A program made the position numbers and the translations under genes. Positions 11,370-20,887 of a stretch of 64,000 bases of DNA are shown piece by piece. Origin of the DNA: Manduca sexta (lineage: Eukaryota > Arthropoda > Insecta > Lepidoptera > Sphingidae); contig NC_051139.1 in assembly GCF_014839805.1 (NCBI RefSeq), forward strand, positions 4,402,001-4,466,000, in the 5' to 3' direction. The first letter of the stretch is position 1. Every line of letters starts with the position of its first letter. Under the pieces are notes generated by a model. It worked only from the letters and a program-made list of their open reading frames with translations, did no database searches and was not told the origin of the DNA.

Positions 11370-12164
11370 CTTCTGCTGCCCCTCCTACCTCCCCCTTCCT
11401 CCAACCATACAGTGAAAGTGGTAGATTTAAGAAGTATGTATCTCAGAAAGAGTAGCGAAATCTATTAAAGTTCGATTTAAAATTCTATCTGTCCAATTTC
11501 CCTGGTTATAAACAAGTCAGTATGGCAATCTAGAATTATTCTATTTGTAAACCAAATTCAAGTTGATCCATGGGTTCTGCGATTACTTTTAGCAACCATC
11601 CAAACTCCCTTACAAAGCATGTCAGTAATATGTAATCAGGAACATTATATAATCAATTAAAATGTCCCTTTAATTCCACAAAGTAGCAAGTTAATTGTAA
11701 AAAAAATATGAACCAATACGTTGTTTAATGGCGTGGTCAATCGGATATTTGTTATTTCCTTAAAAATGAAATGAGTTTTGGACAAATACAATATTTATTA
11801 TGACTGATAACGGGATAGGTAATCGTATATTGCTAATTAAGTACATCTTGCTTGTACACTTACCATTTTAACCTCGAATTGGTCCAAAATGTTTCTAAAA
11901 AAAATTAAATTAATAAATCGCTCTTTATGACATTATATCAGTATTACCCAAAAGTTGAGATTGTAAAGAATTGGATATTAGATGCTAATTGCAGTAATGT
12001 CAATTTAGTTGACAATAAACCTTAAAAATGTAATGCTTGTTGTTTGGCCTGCTTGATGGCAGAAAAAATAAAGAAATCACAACCCACATAGACACTGGCA
12101 TACCATAGTGAGACATTTAATGAAATAAGACTTAGTAAAAAGGAGTCAACAAAAGAAGACTTAA

Positions 12165-12533
12165 ATGCAAAAGCTAATAGCGTATAAGCATACAGACGAG
12201 CTAAAAACTACGTCACACATACAACTGAACCCAGAATTGCGTGTAACATTTGACAAAGCCGCCATTCTAGCGGAAGCCATCTACGTAAACGAGCAAAACA
12301 TCGTTGTCAAAAAACATGATCTACTTCGGCCGAAGGTTAACAACTTAGATAGCCTCGTGAAGATTTTGTGTGCTCGCTTTGTTATCTGCAACGCTTGTGT
12401 TTTTCCTGTATATTTTGTTGTTAAAGGGAAATTAGAGGATGACCTTAACCCTCTTGAAAATCGGAAGATGTGGACTACCACTGCAGTCTTAGAAACGATT
12501 AATCCGAAACAACACACAGCATTTTATCCCTGA
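12165..12533 (+). other. Unassigned 122-codon open frame, probably fortuitous
   Basis: This frame starts at ATG 12165 and has mixed amino-acid composition with no low-complexity bias, which is why I mention it. I recognise no family, signal peptide or membrane segment. Its last codons run into a SINE-B insertion at 12512-12613. Without that insertion the frame would end only a few codons later, so the SINE did not truncate a longer protein. No Kozak-strong start, splice signals or neighbours support a gene. Confidence 0.15.
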
Positions 12534-12627
12534 AGGAGTATGTATAGGCGCAACCAGGGCATCCACTTCTCGTCAAGTGTGTTCTGTCCCATGATGTGAT
12601 AGGAGGCCAGCCTATTAATCCGAAACA
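12498..12627 (-). repeat. 5'-truncated SINE-B with 14-bp target duplication
   Basis: ATTAATCCGAAACA is repeated exactly at 12498-12511 and 12614-12627. Between them lies about 100 bp matching, on the minus strand, only the 3' part of SINE-B ('GGGATAAAATGCTGTG' end, 'ACTTGACGAGAAGTGGATGCC', 'TCACATCATGGGACAGAAC'). A perfect duplication plus 5' truncation is the mark of LINE-driven retroposition, and the intact duplication suggests a fairly recent event. Confidence 0.9.
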
Positions 12628-14819
12628 GTATAATTTTTTAAAATGATATTGAATTGATAATCAATAGAACAAATGTATGAACGTGAAAGTAGTTTTGTCA
12701 AACCGCAATGTAATGAACAATCCAATATAAATCAAGTGGAAAAGGACTTTCGAACGTCCTCGCTCTGACCTTATCACAACCCATAATTATAACAAAAAGT
12801 CGTTCGGTAGAAGTGAGAGGATACGATATCTGGATATTTTTTTAATGAGCACTACTTTTAAAAAATCGTGTCCAAGGAAATTCGGAAAAATACAAGCAAT
12901 TAAAATAAACACGTTTTTGTGATAAAAAAATATGAATATGAATTACAAATAAAATTCTAAATAATATATTTAAATTACATATGAATTACTTTTAAATATA
13001 AAGATTAATTTACATCCCGATGATAGTATTCGATTGAATAACTTAACACACTGAAAAAGTAATCAGCGTTTCGGCATTACTAATTATCTAGTTAAGACCC
13101 TACCCTAAGCAAACGGCCTTGAGCATTCGTTCTATACATTTACGGCGCACGAGTTAAGGGCAGAAATCCGTATAATTACAATTAATTTATTTAAAAACAA
13201 TTCTAGGTGTATTTTAAAATATTAAACTACAAAATTATTCTTATTCAATTGTTTATTTAATATTGATTGCAAATTAAAATTATATGTACTTTGGAAGGCG
13301 ATGCAAAGAATCAAAAATGTTTGTAATATTCTTATTATGAAATTTGTAAAACATTAACAAAATAAAGATTTTATAAATATGAGGTTGAACTTTTTAGTAT
13401 GTATTATAAATTTCGGATAGATAGCTCCCAAAAACGCAGATAGCGCGCCGTTTTGCTGAGGGGATGGTCTTGGGACGGGTAAGCATATTTCTAGTGCCAA
13501 AATACAGATACAATATCTTTCATTAGATATTAAAGTAAGTAGACTTTCGTATTAAGTCCAACGAAGATTCAGTTATAGTATTTGCAGCGTTTTAATAAAC
13601 AAAAAAACTTTAAATTCCTTACACGGAATTCGCGACAGACACATCAACTGTTTTTGCCACTATAAATACGCTAAGAGTGCTTATTACAACACCGCACCAG
13701 TATCTTTGTGTCCCGTTTTCATTAGTGAACTTGTCGCGTGTTATCACACATCGTGGCTAATGGCTCCATATCAAATATTGACTGTTTTGCTATCGCGTTA
13801 CGTCATCCAGTAGCGTCGTGCCGCGTGCGCCGCCACTCGAGTTTTGGCATTTGATTTTAAACAATTTTTGACAAGTGCTTTAAAACAATATCATTGGCTT
13901 ATCATTTACATAGGAATATAGCTCGTATACGCTAGTAGATAAGGGCTCGGCTTTGTGTTAGAACTTATGAATTTATTTATTATTTATCCGCACATGTCCC
14001 GGCAATAAAAGTAAGACAGCAGACAGGCCGGAGAGCAAAAAACATGAATACTTTTTGTCTATTCGTCTCCACTTTGCCACCAGATGTTCAGTTATCTTAC
14101 TCACATTAGATAAATTGAAGAAAGCGTAATGTAGAATAAGTTAAACAAATATTTGATACATTATAAGCGTTGGTCTTGCCGTTTGTTGATTTCCGTTTCG
14201 CAGACAGACAATCTACAAACTAATTTGTTTCGACTATCGCGCATTTGCAATTTAAATGTAATTTATTAACATTATTCAGAATATCAAGTTTATAATCAAA
14301 ACATTAGAAGCTCGTCGGGCAGTCAGTGAGGATATGGTGGTAGGCAAGTTGTTGTGGATAAAATTTGCAGGTTCGATTCTAAACGAATATATAATATATA
14401 ATAGGTACTGGACAGCAGCGAAGGGTGAAGTTTTCTGAAACCCTACACAACATATAGGTACTAATATGCATAAATGTGATCTGCAAGTCGTTCTAATGAT
14501 AATAAGAAAGGGAAGCCGACGGGAATCGAGTTATATGGACCCTTCACCACGGATACCAGGAGTTGTAAACAAACTTGTAATTACGCGAATGACATTCTAT
14601 AGAGATAATTAAAGACTTATCTTTGATATACGCTACAAATTAACGGTAAATGAAATGATTCGTAAATCGAACATCAATACTGTTGAGCGCTTTAGAACTG
14701 ATAATGGCCGTCAAATCGAACTTATCAATTTGCAAGCGGAATTAAGTGAGCCATAGAACATAATGATTTATAATAAATTGCTTTTGAGACTGCAAAAATA
14801 ATTATACACAGGAAATATC
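12628..14819. other. Intronic stretch without genes
   Basis: Nothing coding. 13784-13850 is a short CpG-rich patch ('GCGTTACGTCATCCAGTAGC', then 'CGTCGTGCCGCGTGCGCCGC') with a TTACGTCA CRE-like half site; it may be an enhancer. Around 14300-14430 a box-B-like GCAGGTTCGATTCTAAA hints at an eroded SINE, at low confidence. The remainder is AT-rich. Confidence 0.5.
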
Positions 14820-15070
14820 CCACTAATATTATAAATGCGAAAGTTTGTGAGGATGTATTTACGTTTGTTCCTCTTTCACGTAAAAACTACTAAACGGATT
14901 CGGACGAAACTTTACAGTAATATTGGTTATACACCAAAATAACACATAGGCTACAATTTATAATAATTTTGTGTAATTTGGTCATAATATAATACAAATC
15001 AAGTAAGTCGGAAAAAAATATCCCGGAAAACTCATTCAAAGCTAGTTTATTATACAGTAGAGATTGTTTG
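14820..15070 (-). repeat. RTE-like LINE or Helitron-like end fragment
   Basis: Starts 'ACTAATATTATAAATGCGAAAG', then 'GTTTGTTCCTCTTTCACGTAAA', 'CTACTAAACGGATTCGGACG' and 'ACACATAGGCTACAATTTATA'. It is the reverse complement of 17515-17815, so the two copies form a widely spaced inverted pair. This tail is very common in Lepidoptera; I lean to an RTE-type LINE but a Helitron end is possible. The open frame at 14890-15102 comes from this repeat. Confidence 0.65.
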
Positions 15071-15649
15071 AACGAATCTAAAACTATTGAATATCGGGGC
15101 ATGTTCCAAAACTTCTAAGTAAATAAGTCGACCAAACACTAAATTCATACTACAATCTATGCTCGCAATTAAATGGTAATAAAATAAATACTATCTACAT
15201 TAGCTGTAATACGATAACTGTAAATAAAATTGACTTGAAACTTGTGAAACTAGTTCTTAAAAATGTTTTACTAATGCTATATTATCACTGTACAGGCATA
15301 TTTATCTCGTGACTTCAACGCGTGCAAAATAAAAACAAAGTACACCTTTAAGTTATAAGTAATACTTCCATAATTTACGGCCGGTTTCAAGGTTGCTGAT
15401 TTTTTGGTTTCCCAACAGGTAGACAATCGAAACAGGTCTGATAATATTCATGGCCCATAAAATGTGGCGAGGTCTCGTAAACAGTAAACTCATACAGAGT
15501 TTAGCGCCACAGCAGAACAAGTCTTAATGTTTAGAATTTTAGTCTAATTTATTTACGTGCATATATTATTTTTTGTTTTTATAAACGTATACATAAGCGC
15601 ACTTACAACACTTCTGCCCATGTTCGGCAAAACTGAACTTTGAATTTTA

Positions 15650-15893
15650 AACTTCTGCGCAGGGAAAGGATATGCAGAGACGCAACCAAGGTACCCACTT
15701 TTCGCCAAGTGTGTTCCGTCCCATGATGTGATAGGGGACGAGCCTATCGTCTTATCGGGCACAAAACCCAGACTCCGGACTGATAATAAGCAGAAAAACC
15801 CAAATATCACTTTGCTCGACCCGGGATTCGAACCCAGGAAATCAGCGCGTTGCCGTACCGTGCATACAACTACGCCACCAAAAGAGTCTAAGT
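15650..15893 (-). repeat. SINE family B, near full length
   Basis: On the minus strand: box A in TGGCGTAGTTGTA, box B in GGGTTCGAATCCCGGGTCG (complement at 15818-15836), then 'AAGTGATATTTGGGTTTTTC', 'CTGGGTTTTGTGCCCGATAAG', 'CACATCATGGGACGGAACAC', 'ACTTGGCGAAAAGTGGGTAC' and the 'TGCATATCC' end. The tRNA-derived head supplies an internal RNA polymerase III promoter. No clear target duplication is visible. Confidence 0.85.
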
Positions 15894-16557
15894 CAGATAT
15901 AAAATGATGTCTGATAATGCAGTAGCATTGATGTGGACTGTCGAATATACTTTTCGGCTAAAATTGATATGGAATTTACCTTTATCAAACAATGGCGGAA
16001 ATAGGTGATTTATAACCATAATTTGCATAAATTAATGTTATTCAAGCTCGTATTTAACGTTGTTATGATACGAACATGAAATAATACGTCCATAAGTTCA
16101 CGGAAGGAAATAACTAAATTTAAATTAATGGTACCTAATTTTCGTAGTTTCGAAACATCCATATTTTGAAAATGTAAGTAATTGAATGTAGTATGTAATT
16201 AAATTTAGTACAAATATAAACATTTAAGTAGATTTTGATGATAAAAAAGACATAGTGAAGGAAATAATTTTCTATAAAGTACCCACATTCTATCGAAGGT
16301 AAATTTTGAAATTAATGAAAACCATTGATAAAACTTTTTTTAGTCTAACGCCATAGAAAATTTTATTAAATATGAAAGTTTATTAAAATATCGATTTTAT
16401 CATTACCCAGTAAATCTCCAGATCCATCTATTTTATTGTAGTAAAACACACGATTTTCCCAGATTATCTTATCCTTAATGGCTTACTTTCTTCATGCACC
16501 CTCTATGTTCTAAGTCCAAAAGACATTTCTACCTGTGACTATAATGATTAATTCCTT
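15894..16557. other. Intronic stretch, nothing recognised
   Basis: AT-rich DNA with no open frame, repeat or motif that I can support. 15070-15649 is similarly bare. Confidence 0.5.
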
Positions 16558-16700
16558 CCAGATATATTATAGTGTACAAGTGTGTGCGCAATACCCAGGT
16601 GCACTCTCTGTTCCTTCACTCTCATAGTCCAGTGAGTCGGCAATCCGACATGACCGGGGAGAGATCAGGCGCAGGTCCAACGGCTTTGCGTACTTAAACC
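16558..16700 (-). repeat. SINE family C, internal fragment
   Basis: Shares a long stretch with 20205-20340: 'TATAGTGTACAAGTGTGTGC', 'CAGGTGCACTCTCTGTTCCT', 'CACTCTCATAGTCC', 'GAGAGATCAGGCGCAGGTCC', 'AACGGCTTTGCGTACTT'. Both the tRNA head and the extreme 3' end are absent here. Confidence 0.8.
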
Positions 16701-17269
16701 ATACAAATGTCAAATGAATATTTTATCATTCAACACGATTTTTATCTCTGTTTTGATATCACACTATGGGCTGATAAATGTCATCTAATAAATATGCAAT
16801 ATGTAATTTTCCTAAGGTCATGCGCAAATATTGATACGTTGATAAGACGACCCTGCATTGTCTTTAGTATCTCTGCCACGACATAGATGTCAATTAATAT
16901 AAAAGATTTACGTAAAAAACTTTCTAAGCTTAATAATTATAGGGATAGTTTTCCTTTGAAAAGCTTATGGAGACTTAATTAATATCAAGTAACACCAATT
17001 ACTCGCTTTGCGATCGTATTAAATATATTTTATTCATCGATTTTTTATATTAAAAAAAAAACAACCGTACCTACAATTTTACCCGATCCATACGTCTTCT
17101 GTATACATTAAGGTTGGGTGAAAACGAAAGCGATGTTCGGTGTCAAACGAAGCCCACGCACGCGTTAGGTATCCGATCATAGCTCTTATTTATAGAAAGG
17201 GAATACGATATCTGTCAACATTTAATTTAGCGACATCAGCCCTAAGGGTTGTGATAGTAAGATTCTTAT

Positions 17270-17480
17270 TTTTTGTTTTTATTTTTTTTTAGTTATAGGG
17301 CAAAACGATCATACGATTCACCTGTTAGTAAGTGATCACCGTCGCCCATGAACATCTGCAATTCTGTTACCGATTGAATACTAGTTTACGCATGGTGAAA
17401 GACTTAGTTCTGGTAAGTTGCGTTACAATTTCAATCGATGCATCGAGTACGTCAGGCTGGTAAAATTATAGAGACCATAA
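17270..17480 (+). repeat. Repeat E fragment (CCTGATGGTAAG type)
   Basis: A T-rich run is followed by 'GGGCAAAACGATCATACG', 'TCACCTGTTAGTAAGTGATC' and 'ACCGTCGCCCATGAACATCT'. Diverged versions occur at 38955, 54165 (reverse) and 62498. This module is frequent in moth and butterfly genomes as a truncated retroelement 3' part. The family name is uncertain. Confidence 0.55.
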
Positions 17481-17514
17481 AGTTATAACGCATCATCGTA
17501 TTTTGAATCGTGGC

Positions 17515-17815
17515 GTATTACTATTTTAGAGGAAATCTTATTTTGAATACTACTTGCTTTTGCTCGCGGCTTCGGCTGCGTGAAGGAGTTTTCCGGGATT
17601 TTTTTTCGACTTACTTGATATATCGTTATATTATGACCAAATTACAGAAAATCATTATAAATTGTAGCCTATGTGTTACTCTGATGTATAACCAAAATTA
17701 ATGTAAAATTTCGTCCTAATCCGTTCAATAGTTTCTTCGTGAAATAGGAACAAACATACATCCATACATACATCCTTACAAACTTTCGCATTTATAATAT
17801 TAGTAGTATATTTAT
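17515..17815 (+). repeat. RTE-like LINE or Helitron-like end fragment
   Basis: Contains 'GCTCGCGGCTTCGGCTGCGT', 'GTTTTCCGGGATTTTTTTTC', 'AAATTGTAGCCTATGTGTTA', 'CGTCCTAATCCGTTCAATAG', 'TTCACGAAG'-like in complement, a CATACATC tract and the end 'TTTATAATATTAGTAGTATA'. It matches 14820-15070 in reverse. The 63-codon frame at 17510-17701 is part of this repeat. Confidence 0.7.
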
Positions 17816-18689
17816 TTATATGAGATGAAATACGCAAAACATTTTATAGTAAAACAGAGTTGTGAAATATTAACTATTGGCTGTTTTGACATGAAAATAT
17901 TAGCACTAAATATTCGTATGGCATTCGACATATGGCTGATACGATCTGCTGCATAAAAATGAGGCTTAGAGACTTAACCGCGGACCTGTTTCCGCAAGAC
18001 GACGTCATAAACGATTCGGCCATCATCGATTATCTTCGGAAACACGAATGGCTGAAATCTAACATTTAAATTGAAATATTAGCATTAAAATCATTAATTA
18101 ATATAAAATAAAGAATATGCTGAACTTCATTCAAATTTGAGCGATCTACGTAGTAATAGTAGATATATTATTATTTATCTCTATTTTACCGTATTTTAAT
18201 CTAATGTTTTGCATTTTATTTGAATTACTATAATATATACATTTGCGTACACATATCTTTCATATCTTCTTTACAAATTAACAAAGAATATTTTAGATTT
18301 TATGAAAAACTTAGAGTATTAAATTCTATAATACCGGGGTTTAATATTTAAATTATGTTGTGTAATTTTTAAAATATATTTCATAAATATAAAAATTTAA
18401 TGACATACTTAGCTGTTAAAATACGACTGCAAGAAATGTTTATTTAATAACTAGTAGGTTATTTGAATTAATAAAATTGTATTTAACATTAATTTATGTT
18501 ACAATGCTAGAATCGCGCACGAATTATGTCAACACTTTTGTTATGTTAATTTAAAAAATTCTAGTCTTTAATAAATTCATAGAAAGAGTTGGCGCAACTG
18601 TATAAAATATTACATCAAAATATAGGTGTATAAAACATTAATAATAGACACACATGACATTCAAAACCGATCCTTAAGTACACATCATT
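17816..18689. other. Intronic stretch, nothing recognised
   Basis: Strongly AT-rich. No coding frame. At 17995-18005 a GACGACGTCATAA half-CRE occurs in isolation. 16701-17269 is similar and also blank to me. Confidence 0.5.
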
Positions 18690-18900
18690 AAAGTGAGTAA
18701 AGGTTCCATCCGAAACCCTGAGGCGTTAACGTAGGTAGAGCTGAATGAATGAAGCGCTCGGGGTTTTTCGGAAACGCTCGGCGGTCTCCGGCTCAAGGTC
18801 ACGAGCGGAGGGGTGAGACCGACCCGATTTCCACGAGGATCGATGGTAGCGCCCTACAGTCACCCCAAAACTGGGTGGTTTCAGTTTTTCATATTTTCAA
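18690..18900. other. GC-rich unclassified patch
   Basis: About 200 bp clearly richer in GC than its surroundings ('AGCGCTCGGGGTTTTTCGGA', 'GCTCAAGGTCACGAGCGGAG', 'GGGTGAGACCGACCCG'). TCAAGGTCA at 18793-18801 is a consensus monomeric nuclear-receptor site of the FTZ-F1/ERR type. The patch could be an enhancer or, just as well, a fragment of an unrecognised transposon. There is no open frame of note. Confidence 0.35.
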
Positions 18901-18938
18901 TGTCAAGTGATTCATGTTGGATTTGACGCGGTTATTGC

Positions 18939-19273
18939 TTGTTTCCGTGCATTAACTATTATTTTATGGTTAGTTTGTATGGGGGATTTTTTGTAAGTGT
19001 AGCTCCACTTTCCCACCACGCGGTAGTGTGCTCAAGTTGTTTTCCGGCTATTATAGCCGCACTAGCCTCAAACCTATATACTAGACCCTTGCCGTCTAAG
19101 TTTACGCACTTGTCTCTAAGGAAATCAACTTTATTTCTCTTTGTCCTTTTATTACGACCACTACGTGCTCCTTTGGGGGTATTTAGGTTAAAAAATGGGA
19201 CTATCCGTGCTTCAGTAACAATTTGTTGTACGTAAAGGTGTTTTACGTATATATGAGAAGACGTAATGAACAA
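18939..19273. other. Region of opposed ~100-codon frames, likely old repeat
   Basis: Frames of 98 codons (+, 18939-19235) and 104 codons (-, 18959-19273) overlap almost completely. The minus frame has a basic stretch (GARSGRNKRTKRNKVDFLRD) but no domain I know. The sequence 'GTTAGTTTGTATGGGGGATT' is reminiscent of lepidopteran retroelement 3' regions. I treat both frames as products of an old repeat. Confidence 0.3.
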
Positions 19274-19364
19274 ATTAATTTACGCTTTTGATTTTTTTTT
19301 CTATTTAATGGCTAATAAATAGTTTAATTTATTGGAATAATCTCCCTATTTTATATATGGAGTA

Positions 19365-19545
19365 GCTTTTTTAAGGGTTGTTCGGGATAAAAGTCCCGTT
19401 TTATATTTTGCCGGAAGAAGTATGTGATGATAACGTAACTTACTATTAGTGAAAAACAAAAACCAAATCGGTTTAGTAGTTCCTGAGATTATAGCGTTCA
19501 AACAAACAATTAATCTCTTCAGCTTTAAGTATTAGTATAGATTAA
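19365..19545 (+). repeat. RTE-like LINE 3' tail
   Basis: Has 'GGGTTGTTCGGGATAAAAGT', 'AAACCAAATCGGTTTAGTAG', 'TTCCTGAGATTATAGCGTTC', 'AAACAAACAATTAATCTCTTCAG' (in two pieces) and the end 'TATTAGTATAGAT'. These are familiar blocks of a lepidopteran RTE-type tail. No coding remains. Confidence 0.6.
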
Positions 19546-19884
19546 ATAACGTACCTAATATGTATATAGAGATCTGTCAAAATTGCAAAGTAAGGCAATA
19601 CAATGTGTTTGACATAAACAGCCTTAAATCAACTAAGATAAGAAACATTTTTATAGAGTATCAAAACGTGTTATCACTTACATTTAGTGGTAAGACCATC
19701 AGCTTGTAAGAACTTGTTATTCAAATATATGCATCAGCAGACTGCCGGAATGGTCATCCTACCACGGCTGTTGAGCAAAAAATTATATGCAAATATATGC
19801 AAAGTTACAAGCATACTAGTAGCTTTGTTTTTAAGTGTTCGATTTTGTTCTACCATTTTTAATATTTGAAATAAAGATCAAAAT

Positions 19885-20575
19885 TTAAGCGTAGTTGGGT
19901 GTAGAACGAACTGATGTGACGAATGTCCGCAGGTTCAAAACCCAACGGTAAGCAACTCTGACTTTTCTTGAATTATGTGTGTATTCTTTGTGAATTATCG
20001 CTTGACGAACGGTGAAAGAAAACATCGTGAGGAAACCTGCGTATCTGCGAAATTCTCTATAGGAACTTTGAGGGTGTGTGAAGTTTACATCCGCATCAGT
20101 CCAGCGTGGTGGACTACGACCTAATCCCTCTCCGTAGTATTAATCCCCTCCTAGCCGAATTTCGGCCACGGCGGCCAATCTCAACGGAGATCAGCCAGGC
20201 ATGCAGGATTTATTATAGTGCACAAGTGTGTGCGCAATACACAGGTGCACTCTCTGTTCCTTCACTCTCATAGTCCGGTGAGATGGCAATCCGTCATTAC
20301 CGGAGAGAGATCAGGCGCAGGACCAACGGCTTTACGTGCTTTCCGAGGCACGGGGTATCACACCGCCAACTTCCCGACTCCGAGCTGCGACTGAGTAATT
20401 TTTTGAGATGGAAAATCCCAGTCACAATTATTTTGGCCCGACCCGGGATTCGAACCCAGGACCTCAGCGCGGTAGTCGTACTAGTACCATGTACAGTTAC
20501 AACTACGCCACCGAGGCAGTCTCCGTAATAGAGGAGGCCCAGGCCCAGCAGTGGTACAGTAGATAATAGAAAGCT
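19885..20575 (+). repeat. SINE family A, interrupted by SINE-C
   Basis: A tRNA-like head (19890-19950, with box-B-like GCAGGTTCAAAACCC) leads to 'TGTGTATTCTTTGTGAATTA', 'AACATCGTGAGGAAACCTGC', 'GAACTTTGAGGGTGTGTGAA' and 'CCAGCGTGGTGGACTACGAC', up to about 20139. The sequence resumes at 20528 with 'TAGAGGAGGCCCAGGCCCAG' and 'CAGTGGTACAGTA'. The interruption is the SINE-C at 20140-20519. This is the most complete SINE-A in the window. Confidence 0.8.
20140..20519 (-). repeat. Full-length SINE family C nested in SINE-A
   Basis: On the minus strand it runs from GACTGCCTCGGTGGCGTAGT through box B (complement at 20443-20457) and 'CGGCTTTACG' type middle to a 3' end reading 'CTCCGTTGAGATTGGCCGCC' and 'CGGCTAGGAGGGGATTAA'. 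Near-perfect 11-bp duplications flank it: TCTCCGTAGTA (20129-20139) and TCTCCGTAATA (20520-20530), one mismatch. The tRNA head is the same as in SINE-B but the body and tail differ, so B and C share a promoter module. The 81-codon frame at 20283-20528 is spurious. Confidence 0.85.
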
Positions 20576-20587
20576 TATATTATTTAT

Positions 20588-20887
20588 TATTAATATTCAT
20601 AATATTCCGACTGCCTCGGTGGCGTAGTTGTATTGCACGTCCGGTACAATAGCGCTCTGAGGTCCTGGGTTCGAATCCCGGGTCGGGCAAAGTGATATTT
20701 GGGTTTTTCTGCTCAGTATCAGCCCGGAGTCTGGAATTTGTGCCCGATATGGCGATAGGCTCGCCCCCTATCACATCATGGGACGGAACATACTTGGCGA
20801 AAAGTGGGTGCCCTAGTTGCGCCTCTGCATACCCCTTCGGGGATAAAATGCGTGATGTTATGTATGTATGTATGTATTAATATTCAT
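20588..20887 (+). repeat. Full-length SINE-B with 13-bp target duplication
   Basis: TATTAATATTCAT occurs at 20588-20600 and 20875-20887. Between them is an intact-looking SINE-B: box A in TGGCGTAGTTGTA, box B GGGTTCGAATCCCGG (20667-20681), the conserved body, 'CCCCTTCGGGGATAAAATGC' and a (TATG)n tail. The exact duplication and good match to the 29.4-kb copy point to recent activity of the family. Confidence 0.9.

Noticed and set aside
12165..12533. 122-codon frame as a gene disrupted by a SINE
   Set aside because: Removing the SINE lengthens the frame by only a few codons before a stop, and no homologue or splice context supports a gene.
20660..20690. tRNA gene suggested by GGGTTCGAATCCC at several places
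   Set aside because: Each such box B sits in a SINE with a long shared body and tail, and the 5' part does not form a proper tRNA acceptor stem. These are tRNA-derived SINEs, not tRNA genes.
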